Assembly (NCBI GenBank): GCA_016744695.1
Contig: JADGDV010000001.1
Coordinates: 1 to 64,000 of the forward strand
DNA length: 64,000 bases
Direction of reading: 5' to 3'
Source of the DNA: Hahellaceae bacterium
GTDB taxonomy: Bacteria > Pseudomonadota > Gammaproteobacteria > Pseudomonadales > Oleiphilaceae
Every line of letters starts with the position of its first letter. Positions within the stretch are counted from its first letter, which is position 1. Shown here piece after piece: positions 1-8,685 of the stretch. Position numbers and translations under genes: made by a program. The notes under the pieces are model-generated. The model saw nothing but the letters and a program-made list of their open reading frames with translations. It had not been told where the DNA came from and did not search any database.

Positions 1-47
1 TTGGTCATAGTTATAAGGTTTAAAATTTGGCATCTGAAACATTCCAT
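1..47 (-). CDS. possible start of a further cassette ORF, cut by window edge
   Basis: Beyond the attC-like site, in the same orientation as the cassette gene, an ATG opens a frame that runs to the window edge (MECFRCQ...). It has 15 codons, no clear ribosome binding site and no recognisable domain. Its only support is position: the first ORF of the next cassette would be expected here. It may be spurious. Confidence 0.15.
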   Translation of the reverse strand, partial: MECFRCQILNLITMT

Positions 48-89
48 GTTGAATGCTCAAATTTTAACAGATTTGGAGTTTTTCTACAG

Positions 90-227
90 CCTCAACGCCG
101 CGTTAATGGGCAGGCACTGCGGAGGAATTTTTGGTGTAAAATGGCGCGAAGCGACATACACCAAAAAGGCCGTAGTAGTGACTGTCCAGGCCAACTTGTT
201 GGCCGAGCATTGAACGCCTTGTTAGTA
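90..227 (-). other. attC-like integron recombination site
   Basis: Read on the minus strand, the site starts with TACTAAC, which contains the TAA stop of the upstream gene, and ends with GTTGAGG. The outer parts are imperfect inverted repeats (TTGAACGCC...TTGTTAG against TTAACGC...GGCGTTGAG). Inside is a perfect 11-bp stem, 128-138 paired with 157-167 (TTTTTGGTGTA/TACACCAAAAA), with a smaller CGC/GCG stem in its loop. A long imperfect palindrome of about 138 bp directly behind a small gene, with the stop codon in the first core site, is the usual form of a gene-cassette attC. GTTGAGG deviates from the GTTRRRY consensus. Confidence 0.6.
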
Positions 228-695
228 TTCATTGTCGTTTATCCAAGACACCATTTCTATTTGCACTTCAGAGTATGGTTTTTCTGTTAGTTCCCATTCT
301 AAATCAGCGGCTATAACCTCTAATGTTGTGTCTTTGAATGGAAATACCCAATGTGAAAAACGGTTAGAGTAATTTGTATTTGGCCATTTTTTACTATTTT
401 GACCTTCTATTTCTTTAACCCAGTCTGAATCTATAACTTTTGATATGCTAAAACCATCGAACCCAGTTGCAACAAGAGGGCTACACAAAGAAGCTTCATC
501 ATTAGGGTAACCTGACTTATAAATTAAGCAGGATTTCGATCTGAATATAGCTAAACCACTATTTTCACACACCCCATCATCTTTTGGAGACACAGTTAAA
601 AAGCAAAAAGTCAGGTTACTAGCATCACTAATAATCAGAGGGTCTGTAACCGACTCAGCTCTAAAGCCTAAATCCATTATAATTACTTTGGCCAC
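222..695 (-). CDS. cassette-type protein of unknown function
   Basis: This encodes 157 residues that I do not recognise. It starts at a GTG preceded by AGGAG (701-705) with 6-nt spacing. The protein is soluble-looking, with no signal peptide or membrane segment; the C-terminal third is rich in acidic and aromatic residues (DLEWELTEK, VSWINDNEY). The TAA stop is the TAA of the attC-like core site, and GTTAGTA lies just upstream at 710-716, so gene plus downstream site form a cassette unit of about 620 bp. Gene cassettes commonly encode orphan proteins, so lack of recognisable homology fits. No promoter is obvious; expression may depend on an upstream cassette or integron promoter. Confidence 0.7.
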   Translation of the reverse strand: MAKVIIMDLGFRAESVTDPLIISDASNLTFCFLTVSPKDDGVCENSGLAIFRSKSCLIYKSGYPNDEASLCSPLVATGFDGFSISKVIDSDWVKEIEGQNSKKWPNTNYSNRFSHWVFPFKDTTLEVIAADLEWELTEKPYSEVQIEMVSWINDNEY

Positions 696-709
696 TGAAA
701 CTCCTGAAA

Positions 710-803
710 TACTAACAGCTAATTCTACGGCACCGAGTCGACTATCACTTTAACGGTGATCATATAGTTAAATTATTAATATCGCCTAAAATCAGTTAGT
801 TAT
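710..803 (-). other. second attC-like site upstream of the cassette gene
   Basis: On the minus strand the segment begins AACTAACTGATTTTAGGCGA and ends in ATTAGCTGTTAGTA. The two ends are imperfect inverted repeats (ACTAAC...ATT.TA.GGC against the reverse complement of the far end). The centre carries a smaller stem (GATCAC/GTGAT with flanking ACTAT/AGT). About 94 bp is a normal attC length. It would be the site of the preceding cassette, with its right core GTTAGTA abutting the start of the 222-695 gene. The match is weaker than at 90-227. Confidence 0.4.
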
Positions 804-1129
804 TACAAACCAACAATTTATATTACGACACCATGTCGTATATCACAAAATTAGTGACACCTTTGGTAAAAGTTATAATTCTATTTAATACAGACACATA
901 AATGCGGTACCACCTCAAAAAGCGACCCTATGTCGGATATCAGCAATAAACAATATACTAACTAAGCTTTCTTTTCAGTCAATTTTTTGTTTAAAGCGAC
1001 ATCTACCACGCAGCTATTTTTTAATAGCATAAAAACGCGACTTCAATGCAGCAGATATTAGGAATGAATTAAAATCTAAGGGGGCAGCACTTTCATTTCG
1101 AAAGTACCAAATACTACAAACAAGCTAAA
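804..1129. other. non-coding stretch at the array edge
   Basis: I see no credible ORF here. The segment is AT-rich. It holds a perfect 7+3+7 palindrome at 824-840 (TACGACACCATGTCGTA) that could be an operator or a small hairpin, and another GTTAGTA (minus strand, 962-956) that could be a recombination core, but no second arm was found for it. No integrase gene adjoins; the next gene is the unrelated DUF389 protein, which points toward this segment. Confidence 0.4.
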
Positions 1130-2986
1130 CTAATAACGTATTATAACTTCAGCCTCTAACACCACAGCCTTACCCAATATTGTTTCAATATCGTATTTTA
1201 ATGCCTTTATATCATCCGCTTTTAAATTAGATGAACTAATAAGCTCTATTTGTAATTCCATGGGTTCTGCCGTTGAGTGGACAGTCACATTACGCAGAGT
1301 TATCTCGTCAATCACCTTCCCTTCAAGGGATGACTGTACATGAGTCTGCAATGATAACTGACTAAAGCTTATCGCTAATGGAATACTCACAATAACAACG
1401 GCTATGAGCGCACCTATCAATCCGTTTTTTGCCCGTGAAAAAGGTGAGAATCCGAGTAAAAGAAAGGTTACTGCCGCGGCAAAAACAATACCTGCTAAGT
1501 TAGTTATGAAAAGTAAAAATGCGCCACTGGCAACATCCCATGATAACCAGCCTAAGCCGATACCCGTTACCGCTAAAGGTGGAACTAAAGCTACAGCAAT
1601 CGCCACACCAGCGAGGCCTTTTGCGGCTGAAGCCCGAGCATAAGCAAATGCCCCTGCAACACCAGAAACAATGGCTACACCTAGATCAAGTAAAGTGGGC
1701 CTAAGTCTAGCGCCTATTTCTGGAGTAACGACATCAAGAGGTAATACAAAAGAGAGCACCATGGCTGAGCCTAGCGCTAAGAACAAGCCTGTTAGTAGTG
1801 TCTTTATACTGGGTACTAATAGTTTTTCATCCTGTCTGGCAAACGCCATTGAGAGCGATATGATGGGGGCCATTAAGGGAGCTAATACCATCGCGCCTAT
1901 AATAACAGGGGCTGAATTCCCAAATAAGCCAAAGCTAGCTAGCAAGGTAGAAAGCACCATTAACGTGAGGAAATTAGAAGATACCGTTGCGGCCTCTCTT
2001 AACTGTTGGTAAAGCTCACGAAACTCGTCATTTGCAGCATGCTTTATAAGGGGTAATCGTTTTCTTGCAAGTGATGAAGCCGCCTCCTCTCCTTGAGGTA
2101 TTTGGGAAAGCTTTCGGGTTTCTTTATGGCTAACATTATTTTCAAATAAGGGCGAGTCTTCACTGAGCCACAGAGTGAGTGCTTTCTCTTCAACGTGAAA
2201 ATTGAGTTCCTTACTATTTCTATTCTGCTCATCTTGGCGGTAATCAAATGTTTCTTGGCTTTTTATCGACAAGCGACTGCTACGCATGATACCGATAAAA
2301 CCAGGCTGTGATACGTTATTTAAGAATGGTTCAGTTATTACGTAGTACAGCATTTCTGCGATTGATCTTGGTGCGACTAGCAGTGCGTAAAATAAGCCAT
2401 CATTTGATTCATTTTCAGGTAATAGCTGCTTAGACAGGTTAGATTTATGTACATGTGACATCGCCACAATACCCACCGCAGCAGTATCGACCCGGCCTTC
2501 ATTAGCTGTAGTAAGAGAATAACGTTGTGGCTGGTACTCCCTAACATGTAAAAGCTGACGCCATGAGGTTTTAAGTCGATCAATGGAGCGAGTACTATGA
2601 CCGCCGGGCTGAAAGCTAAAGCCGCGCCCTACTACCACTTTATTAAGCACCGGTTGCTCATTACAATATAAAATATCGACCGGTTTTGGTTCAAGTTTAT
2701 CAAATTCTATTAATGGTTTATTAGCCGACGATAAACAGAAGCCCCGCTGACTGTGTGGTCCCTCGGCATGAGGCAAAATATGTACTGTCCACTCTTGAGA
2801 GATCGATTGTGTTATTAAGCTTCTTAGAATAGGGTCGCTTACAGACGTCACAACAAAGGCGTTATTTGGGATCTCATTACTTTTTAGTGGCCATTTACAT
2901 ATACAACAAGGAGATGAAAACTGCTCTAAAATGCCTTGTATAACGGTAGAGTCTTCATCTTGACCAACAACTAAGTAAACCTTCAT
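1130..2986 (-). CDS. DUF389 / TIGR00341-type membrane protein
   Basis: This is a 618-residue protein. The N-terminal part (about 1-240) is soluble and begins MKVYLVVGQDEDS; it resembles the nucleotide-kinase-like (diacylglycerol-kinase-like) region found in long members of this family. From about residue 330 come several hydrophobic helices (FLTLMVLSTLLASFGLFG, GAMVLAPLMAPIISLSMA, GVAIAVALVPPLAVTG), the conserved DUF389 core. A soluble C-terminal tail follows. The biochemical role of DUF389 is not established to my knowledge. It is a single gene, with the 133-residue membrane protein next upstream on the same strand 64 bp away. Confidence 0.85.
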   Translation of the reverse strand: MKVYLVVGQDEDSTVIQGILEQFSSPCCICKWPLKSNEIPNNAFVVTSVSDPILRSLITQSISQEWTVHILPHAEGPHSQRGFCLSSANKPLIEFDKLEPKPVDILYCNEQPVLNKVVVGRGFSFQPGGHSTRSIDRLKTSWRQLLHVREYQPQRYSLTTANEGRVDTAAVGIVAMSHVHKSNLSKQLLPENESNDGLFYALLVAPRSIAEMLYYVITEPFLNNVSQPGFIGIMRSSRLSIKSQETFDYRQDEQNRNSKELNFHVEEKALTLWLSEDSPLFENNVSHKETRKLSQIPQGEEAASSLARKRLPLIKHAANDEFRELYQQLREAATVSSNFLTLMVLSTLLASFGLFGNSAPVIIGAMVLAPLMAPIISLSMAFARQDEKLLVPSIKTLLTGLFLALGSAMVLSFVLPLDVVTPEIGARLRPTLLDLGVAIVSGVAGAFAYARASAAKGLAGVAIAVALVPPLAVTGIGLGWLSWDVASGAFLLFITNLAGIVFAAAVTFLLLGFSPFSRAKNGLIGALIAVVIVSIPLAISFSQLSLQTHVQSSLEGKVIDEITLRNVTVHSTAEPMELQIELISSSNLKADDIKALKYDIETILGKAVVLEAEVIIRY

Positions 2987-3050
2987 CTAACGTCCTTATA
3001 CAGTGTCAGTAATCTTTTTTATAATCAAAAATATTAATATGTAATAGAAA

Positions 3051-3452
3051 CTAAAAGGGCTTAATTTTAGTAATCTCTTCTTTTAATCTTTTCTTATACT
3101 CAACTTGGTCTTCAATGTTACTTAGCTCTGAATACACTCTCTTTAAATCACTTTTGTATTGTTTAAGTTTTTCAGCATCACTTTTAGTAAAAAAGGAATA
3201 AGCGTAAGTCGAATATCCAAACAGACATAATAGAGGAAGTATTAACAAAGACACCGTATAGAGAGTAAAAACCACAAGCCAACTCAATAAGCCCCGCGTT
3301 GTTGTTTTATGCTCTAGCGGTATAACTAAACCTTTAGGCCAAGCAGAAAAATTACCTTTAAATGCGGCCCATGCTTCTCCCCTGTTTACTTTATTAAGTG
3401 TAAACATGGCATTAATATCGTAATTTATTCCATTATCTAATTTAAGACGCAT
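3051..3452 (-). CDS. small membrane protein of unknown function
   Basis: This encodes 133 residues that I do not recognise. The N-terminal half is soluble (about 1-60). One strongly hydrophobic stretch at about 62-92 (VVFTLYTVSLLILPLLCLFG) is long enough for one long or two short membrane passes. The C-terminal tail, about 95-133, is highly charged and heptad-like (DAEKLKQYKSDLKRVYSELSN), suggesting a cytoplasmic coiled coil. It is on the same strand as the DUF389 gene and may be co-transcribed with it. Confidence 0.6.
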   Translation of the reverse strand: MRLKLDNGINYDINAMFTLNKVNRGEAWAAFKGNFSAWPKGLVIPLEHKTTTRGLLSWLVVFTLYTVSLLILPLLCLFGYSTYAYSFFTKSDAEKLKQYKSDLKRVYSELSNIEDQVEYKKRLKEEITKIKPF

Positions 3453-3620
3453 TTGATTTAACCTTTAACCAACTATAAAACACTATCATAACAACTGAAT
3501 AAGCCTCTACATACCGAATAACGATTGTTCATTGAATTTATTTTTAAACTTTTGCTTTGAAACCTATGCTCTTAAACATTTTACGTTATAATCCTCTCGT
3601 CTATTAAATCGAGGTTTGTC

Positions 3621-4043
3621 ATGAGAGTTTGTGGTGTTGAGTTAAAAAGCAATGAAGCGATTATTTGTTTACTGTCAAAGTCTGACGGTTTATATGACCT
3701 GCCTGATTGCAGAGCACGTCGTGTCACCCTTAATGATATGAATAGCTCTCAAGAGTTAATCGATTTTCAATTTGCTTTTGCTAAGCTAATGGATGACTAC
3801 AAGATAGATAAGGTTGTTATTCGCCAGCGCCCAACTAAAGGTAAATTTGCTGGTAGTGCAGCAGGGTTCAAAATGGAAGCCGCTATTCAGTTAGCTGAAG
3901 GCCTTGAGGTTCAGACCTTCTCAGCGACCGAGATTAAAGAATCGTTAAGCCATAACCCTCTTCCTATTGCTTTCGAGAGTACTGGTTTAAAGGCATTTCA
4001 AGAAGCCGCGTTTACTACGGCGTTTGTTGGTACAAACAGCTAA
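3621..4043 (+). CDS. DUF3010 family protein
   Basis: This 140-residue soluble protein begins MRVCGVELKSNEAIICLL and contains the family-like core KVVIRQRPTKGKFAGSAAGF and a C-terminal EAAFTTAFVG segment. Length and motifs match DUF3010, a gammaproteobacterial family that looks like a small RNase H-like fold (two strands with an early acidic residue, E8 in GVELKS). The function is unknown. It is a single gene, convergent with the PNPOx-like gene 16 bp downstream. Confidence 0.75.
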   Translation: MRVCGVELKSNEAIICLLSKSDGLYDLPDCRARRVTLNDMNSSQELIDFQFAFAKLMDDYKIDKVVIRQRPTKGKFAGSAAGFKMEAAIQLAEGLEVQTFSATEIKESLSHNPLPIAFESTGLKAFQEAAFTTAFVGTNS

Positions 4044-4059
4044 GTTCACTTCTTTAAAG

Positions 4060-4677
4060 TTAGCTTTCAGTACTGCTTGAGCTCTCTACCTGTGATGAAT
4101 AAGGACAAATTCGTTTCGTTCCATTCCAAACAGGTAGTGACAAGTCTTCGGGCTCTTCAACTGGGCCGCCAGTACGCTGTTTAAATGATCCTTCATTGAT
4201 CGTCAACTTCATTAAAGCGGTTGCTTTACGTTCAATGTTATTGGGTGATCTCACTTTATCCCAGCGCCCCTCCTCTATCTGATTAATTATCGTTTTAAAG
4301 GCATTATCAAATAGCTGCTCTTCATTGACTCTTTCACCCGTACAATACAACACAGCAGAACGATAATTAGTACTATGGTGAAAAGCCGATTTCGACATAA
4401 CCCACTCACTAGTCTCTGCAAATGAAATACACACCTCATTTCCTTTTTCCAAATACTTTTGTAATCTGCTTTTGTTAATCATATGTATATATAGACTATC
4501 TTCAGCACGCCAAACAGTAATTGGAATCACGGTGGCTTGTCCATCCACAACAAAACCAAGGTGTCCAAGTTTTAGGTCATCAACCAACCGATAAACAGAT
4601 GCTTTATCATAACTCGCTCTTTTAGCGACACGCTTAACGGTGCTTCTCTCAGTGTGATGTAAACATGTGTCACTCAT
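4060..4677 (-). CDS. pyridoxamine 5'-phosphate oxidase-like FMN-binding protein
   Basis: This is a split-barrel flavin-binding protein of 205 residues. The start chosen is the ATG at 4677 (MSDTCLHH), which has AAGGAG six bases upstream; a longer frame opens at 4704 but lacks a site. Recognisable parts are KLGHLGFVVDGQATVIPITVW (first strands of the barrel) and a KSAFHHSTNYRSAVLYCTGE segment typical of the PNPOx-like/NimA-related family. These proteins bind FMN, PLP or haem; substrate not predictable. It is divergent from a MocR-type PLP-binding regulator with about 100 bp between starts, which suggests that the regulator controls it. Confidence 0.8.
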   Translation of the reverse strand: MSDTCLHHTERSTVKRVAKRASYDKASVYRLVDDLKLGHLGFVVDGQATVIPITVWRAEDSLYIHMINKSRLQKYLEKGNEVCISFAETSEWVMSKSAFHHSTNYRSAVLYCTGERVNEEQLFDNAFKTIINQIEEGRWDKVRSPNNIERKATALMKLTINEGSFKQRTGGPVEEPEDLSLPVWNGTKRICPYSSQVESSSSTES

Positions 4678-4773
4678 ACATTTCTCCTTAAATAAACTAT
4701 TCAATACTGGTTTGGCATGTGGTGATTCTCAGGCTTAGCTGGTATCTTTAAAAGATCCAATTTACACCAATCC

Positions 4774-6246
4774 ATGGAGCCAGTTGTGGAAGTCCCTTCC
4801 TTCTCATCATTAGAATTTAATCAAAACCGTTCGCTGCAAGAGCAACTTCAGCAATATTTAACCGAATGGATATGCTCAGGTAGGCTTGTATCGGGTACTC
4901 GCTTACCAGCATCACGCAGGCTTGCGTTAGAGCTTGGAATAAGCAGAAATACGGTAACGACGGTATTAGAGCAATTACGATCAGAAGGGTTTCTTGAAAG
5001 TATGCCTGGCAAAGGCGTATTTGTTAGCGCTGTATTACCAAAAGATATAAAGGGCTTACCACAGGTTCGCTGGACTAAAAAAATTCCATTACCCGCCCTA
5101 TCTGACTTTGGAGAGGCGCTTAACCAAACACCTCTTTCTGAGCATTCACAAATACTTCCGTTTACACCCGGCATGCCTGACCTTGCGGCATTTCCAAAAA
5201 AAACCTGGTTACAAATACAACGAAGACACCAAGATAGAATTCCTCTTATGGGTTATCAAGGAGGTCAGGGCTATACCCCTCTAAGGGAGTCTCTATCTGA
5301 ATATTTGAGATTATCTCGTGGTGTACGCTGCACGCCAGAACAGATCATCATTACCCAAGGGGCACAGCAAGCTATATCATTGTGTGCACAAATTTTACTT
5401 AATGAGGGTGACCCTGTTCTGGTAGAAAACCCCGGGTATATAGGGGCTAGAAAAGCATTTCAAGCCCGAAGATCAGAGTTAATTCCTTGTCCGCTTGGCG
5501 CTAATGGCATAGACGTAGATTTGATCTGTAACGATAAGATAAAGAATGCCCATAAAGCCAAACTGATGTATATAACCCCCTCTCACCAGTATCCATTAGG
5601 AGGCATTCTCACGGCGGCTCAACGCTTAAAATTACTTGACTGGGCTTCCACAAAAAACACATGGCTAATTGAAGATGATTACGATAGCGAGTTCCATTTT
5701 TACCATAAACCGATTGCTTCACTTCAGGGAATGGCAGAACAAACCCCTGTTATTTATATGGGAAGTTTTAGCAAAACCTTATTTCCCGCGTTACGTTTAG
5801 GTTACCTTGTTGTTCCTGAAGCCTTAGCAAAGGTATTTATTAAAGCAAAAAGCTTTATGGGCGGAGAGTCACCCTTGCTTACACAAGCCGTAGTTGCTGA
5901 CTTTATTAACGAAGGCCATTTTGTACGCCACCTAAGGCGTATGAGGCTTTTATATCAAGATAAGTGGCAACATCTTAATACGCTCTTAAGTGATGAATTA
6001 TCAGAGAATGTAAAGCCTATTGCACAAAGTGCGGGTATGCACCTTGCAATTGAGATCCCCTATGTTAATGATTCTAAATTAAAAGAAGCGTTTAACTTAA
6101 AGGGTTATGGCAGCTCTGCACTTTCTTCTTATTTTCTCGACAAGCCTTCTAAAAGCGGATTAGTTTTGGGCTTTGCTAATACGACAATGGCACAACGGGA
6201 AGAAGGTATAAGAGTATTAAAATCTTTAATCAAACCAGTAAAATAA
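4774..6246 (+). CDS. MocR/PdxR-type GntR regulator with aminotransferase domain
   Basis: This encodes 490 residues. The N-terminal winged helix (about 15-85) has the GntR signature (GTRLPASRRLALELGISRNT). A class I/II aminotransferase fold fills about 120-490, with the PLP lysine in MGSFSKTLFPALRLGYLV and the conserved IEDDYDSEF. MocR proteins use PLP or an amino acid-PLP adduct as effector and usually regulate the divergent neighbour. Here that neighbour is the PNPOx-like gene, a frequent arrangement in proteobacteria. The intergenic region 4678-4773 should hold both promoters and the operator. No missing key residue was noted. Confidence 0.9.
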   Translation: MEPVVEVPSFSSLEFNQNRSLQEQLQQYLTEWICSGRLVSGTRLPASRRLALELGISRNTVTTVLEQLRSEGFLESMPGKGVFVSAVLPKDIKGLPQVRWTKKIPLPALSDFGEALNQTPLSEHSQILPFTPGMPDLAAFPKKTWLQIQRRHQDRIPLMGYQGGQGYTPLRESLSEYLRLSRGVRCTPEQIIITQGAQQAISLCAQILLNEGDPVLVENPGYIGARKAFQARRSELIPCPLGANGIDVDLICNDKIKNAHKAKLMYITPSHQYPLGGILTAAQRLKLLDWASTKNTWLIEDDYDSEFHFYHKPIASLQGMAEQTPVIYMGSFSKTLFPALRLGYLVVPEALAKVFIKAKSFMGGESPLLTQAVVADFINEGHFVRHLRRMRLLYQDKWQHLNTLLSDELSENVKPIAQSAGMHLAIEIPYVNDSKLKEAFNLKGYGSSALSSYFLDKPSKSGLVLGFANTTMAQREEGIRVLKSLIKPVK

Positions 6247-6263
6247 TATAGATCGAATAGTGA

Positions 6264-7997
6264 TTAAGCTAAATCAACCCAAGCTTCATAATTACTGAGA
6301 TAAACATTTCCAGTAAGGTACTCAAGAAAATCACTTCGCTTTAGTCTATCCAAGACAGGTCCTTTAACCTCAGTTAAGTGTGCTTTCATCCCCGCTTCCT
6401 GTAAATAATTATTCACAGAAAACAAGCTTTCCAATGCACTAGCATCAATATCATTGATGGATGAGCAAACCAGCACTAAATGCTCAGCTTTTGGATGATC
6501 TGCTACCAGTTTATTAATCTTATCTTCTAAGAAGCGAGCATTGGCAAAATACAAACTTTCATCAACTCTGAAGAAAATAAGGTTTGCTTGGGTAATTACA
6601 TTATGACGCTCAATGTTTCTAAAATGCTCAGTTTCAGGCACTCTTCCTAACTCTGCCACGTGCGGGTGACTGGAACGGTACAAATGAAGTGCAATAGATA
6701 AAATAACACCACTAATAAGCCCTGCCTCAACCCCTTGAAGCAGCGTTAGTATCACCGTCAAAAGTAGCGCTGAGAAGTCTTTTTGGCTATATTGCCAGCT
6801 ACGTTTAATGGCATCTATGTCTATTAAAGAAATAACAGCCACTAAAATCATCGCCGCTAATGTAGCAATGGGCAAATAATATAAATAAGGCGTTAAATAA
6901 AGTGTAGCGACCCCCAAACCAATCGCTGTAAGCGCGCCGGCTGCGGGTGTTTCGGCTCCTGCATTAAAACTCACAGCAGAACGGGATAAACTGGCAGAAA
7001 CAGGAAACCCTCCCGAAAAGCCTGACCCCAAATTAGCAAAACCTAAAGCAACCGCTTCCTGGTTTGGGTTTATTCGTTGCCGCTTTTTAGCCGCAAACGT
7101 TTGAGCAACTGACAAGGAACTAACAAAGCCAATAATACTAATAAGTACGGCAGAACTTACCAAGCTCTCCCATGTTTCATATGTCCATGTGTAGGAAGTT
7201 ATATTAGGAAGTGATAAATGGGGCAACATCGCTGGTATGTTACCAATTACGGCCACGCCCTTGCTTTCAAGTTCAAAACTCAGAACATAAGCCACTGATA
7301 GTAACATGGCTAAAATAGAGGTCGTTTTGCTTAAAATCTCCGCTAGATAAGCTTTTGCATTAAGCTTAATAGCGAATGTTTTTATTACTTTGGGTGCAAA
7401 AAACAAAAAGATAAAAGAACTAACACCTAATATAACTGTTTCGGTATGAATGGTATTAATTTCTTCCACAACCCTTGTTAGCACTTCTAACAATGTATCG
7501 CCTTTTGCATTGATGCCTAATAAGTTACCTAACTGACTTGCACCAATAACCAATGCAGAAGCCGATATAAAACCTGACACAACAGGAAAGCTTAAAAAAT
7601 TACTTAAAAAACCTAAACGTAAAAAACCAAAAAGGAGTAAAAACAAACCCGACAAAAAAGCTAGAACAACCGCTCCGGCAATGTAATCAGCCTGATAATT
7701 AAGTGGTAAGGTCAAATCACTAGGAAATGCCGCATTCAAGGCGGTTACAGTCATAATGGATGCGATAGCAAATGGCCCTACAGACAAGGCTCCGCTTGTA
7801 CCAAATACCGCATAGGCCATTAAAGGTAATATACTGGCATATAACCCTAACTGAGGTGGCAGGCCCGCCAATAAAGCATAAGCCAGTGACTGAGGAATAA
7901 GCATCATAGTGATGACAACAGAGGCTATCAGGTCTTTTATAAATATGGGTTTAGAGTAATGTTTAGCCCATTTAAAAAAGGGAAATAATTGTATCAA
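6264..7997 (-). CDS. SulP family inorganic anion transporter with STAS domain
   Basis: This is a 577-residue inner-membrane permease. The first part has the SulP signature (IPQSLAYALLAGLPPQLGLYAS...GTSGALSVGPFAIAS). About 10-14 hydrophobic segments extend to about residue 430, including NPNQEAVALGFANLGSGF and GGFPVSASLSRSA, a typical SulP conserved block. A cytoplasmic STAS domain follows at about 445-560 (LVLVCSSINDIDASALESL). Likely substrates are sulfate, bicarbonate or another oxyanion and cannot be chosen by eye. The start is a TTG with CGAGG six bases upstream. It converges on the MocR gene. Confidence 0.9.
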   Translation of the reverse strand: MIQLFPFFKWAKHYSKPIFIKDLIASVVITMMLIPQSLAYALLAGLPPQLGLYASILPLMAYAVFGTSGALSVGPFAIASIMTVTALNAAFPSDLTLPLNYQADYIAGAVVLAFLSGLFLLLFGFLRLGFLSNFLSFPVVSGFISASALVIGASQLGNLLGINAKGDTLLEVLTRVVEEINTIHTETVILGVSSFIFLFFAPKVIKTFAIKLNAKAYLAEILSKTTSILAMLLSVAYVLSFELESKGVAVIGNIPAMLPHLSLPNITSYTWTYETWESLVSSAVLISIIGFVSSLSVAQTFAAKKRQRINPNQEAVALGFANLGSGFSGGFPVSASLSRSAVSFNAGAETPAAGALTAIGLGVATLYLTPYLYYLPIATLAAMILVAVISLIDIDAIKRSWQYSQKDFSALLLTVILTLLQGVEAGLISGVILSIALHLYRSSHPHVAELGRVPETEHFRNIERHNVITQANLIFFRVDESLYFANARFLEDKINKLVADHPKAEHLVLVCSSINDIDASALESLFSVNNYLQEAGMKAHLTEVKGPVLDRLKRSDFLEYLTGNVYLSNYEAWVDLA

Positions 7998-8165
7998 TAT
8001 GTGCCTCGTTAATTAAACCTACACCAACAGAATAACCAGCATTAAACATTTTGCGTAATAATCCTTTTATCTTATGAGCCTAGTCAAAAACAGCTACATG
8101 AGATTTGCTACTATACTAATAGTAATTACGAATTTTTCATAACAAAAAAATAACAGGATCAGAAA

Positions 8166-8654
8166 ATGGCCTTAGTCAGTAAAGTAATGAAAACAGATCT
8201 TATTACAGCAATTTCTAGTGAGACAGTATCAACGGTTGCTAAGCGAATGAAAGCTTCTCACCTGGGTGCAATTTTAATTGTTGATAATGACAAACTCACT
8301 GGTATTTTTACAGAAAGAGATATACTCGACCGTGTAGCCGCTGAAGAGAAAGACCCAAAAACCACATTAATGAGTGAAGTAGCGACGTTTAACCCTATCT
8401 CAGTTAAAGCAGATGCTCATATTAAAGAATGTGCACAAATATTACGTGATAAGGGTTTCCGCCACTTACCGGTTGTTGATGACAATGGTAAGCATATTGG
8501 CATCGTATCTTCACGAGACTTCTTCCAGTACATGGCTGAAGAATTAGAGCAAATAATCGACAAAGTACGTAATTCTGGTGAAAAACTAGAAGAAGACTTT
8601 GATATCTATGAATACTTAGGCGCGGGTGGTTGTGGTTTACCACACCTTAGCTAG
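8166..8654 (+). CDS. two-CBS-domain protein
   Basis: This 162-residue soluble protein is almost entirely a tandem CBS pair: CBS1 about 8-60 (LGAILIVDNDKLTGIFTERDIL) and CBS2 about 70-128 (FRHLPVVDDNGKHIGIVSSRDF). A short acidic tail ends in GAGGCGLPHLS. CBS pairs bind adenine nucleotides and serve as energy-state sensors; free-standing ones act on partner proteins in trans. SulP lies divergently upstream, so regulation of that transporter is conceivable but unproven. An AGGA lies just before the ATG. Confidence 0.85.
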   Translation: MALVSKVMKTDLITAISSETVSTVAKRMKASHLGAILIVDNDKLTGIFTERDILDRVAAEEKDPKTTLMSEVATFNPISVKADAHIKECAQILRDKGFRHLPVVDDNGKHIGIVSSRDFFQYMAEELEQIIDKVRNSGEKLEEDFDIYEYLGAGGCGLPHLS

Positions 8655-8685
8655 GTTTATGGCCTGATGCAGTTACGCTGTTGTG

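Noticed and set aside
956-962. Third GTTAGTA core (minus strand) as attI or attC end
   Set aside because: No pairing arm and no integrase gene nearby; a 7-base match in AT-rich DNA is not enough.
1404-2012. Plus-strand ORFs within the DUF389 gene
   Set aside because: Shadow frames of the clear minus-strand membrane protein.
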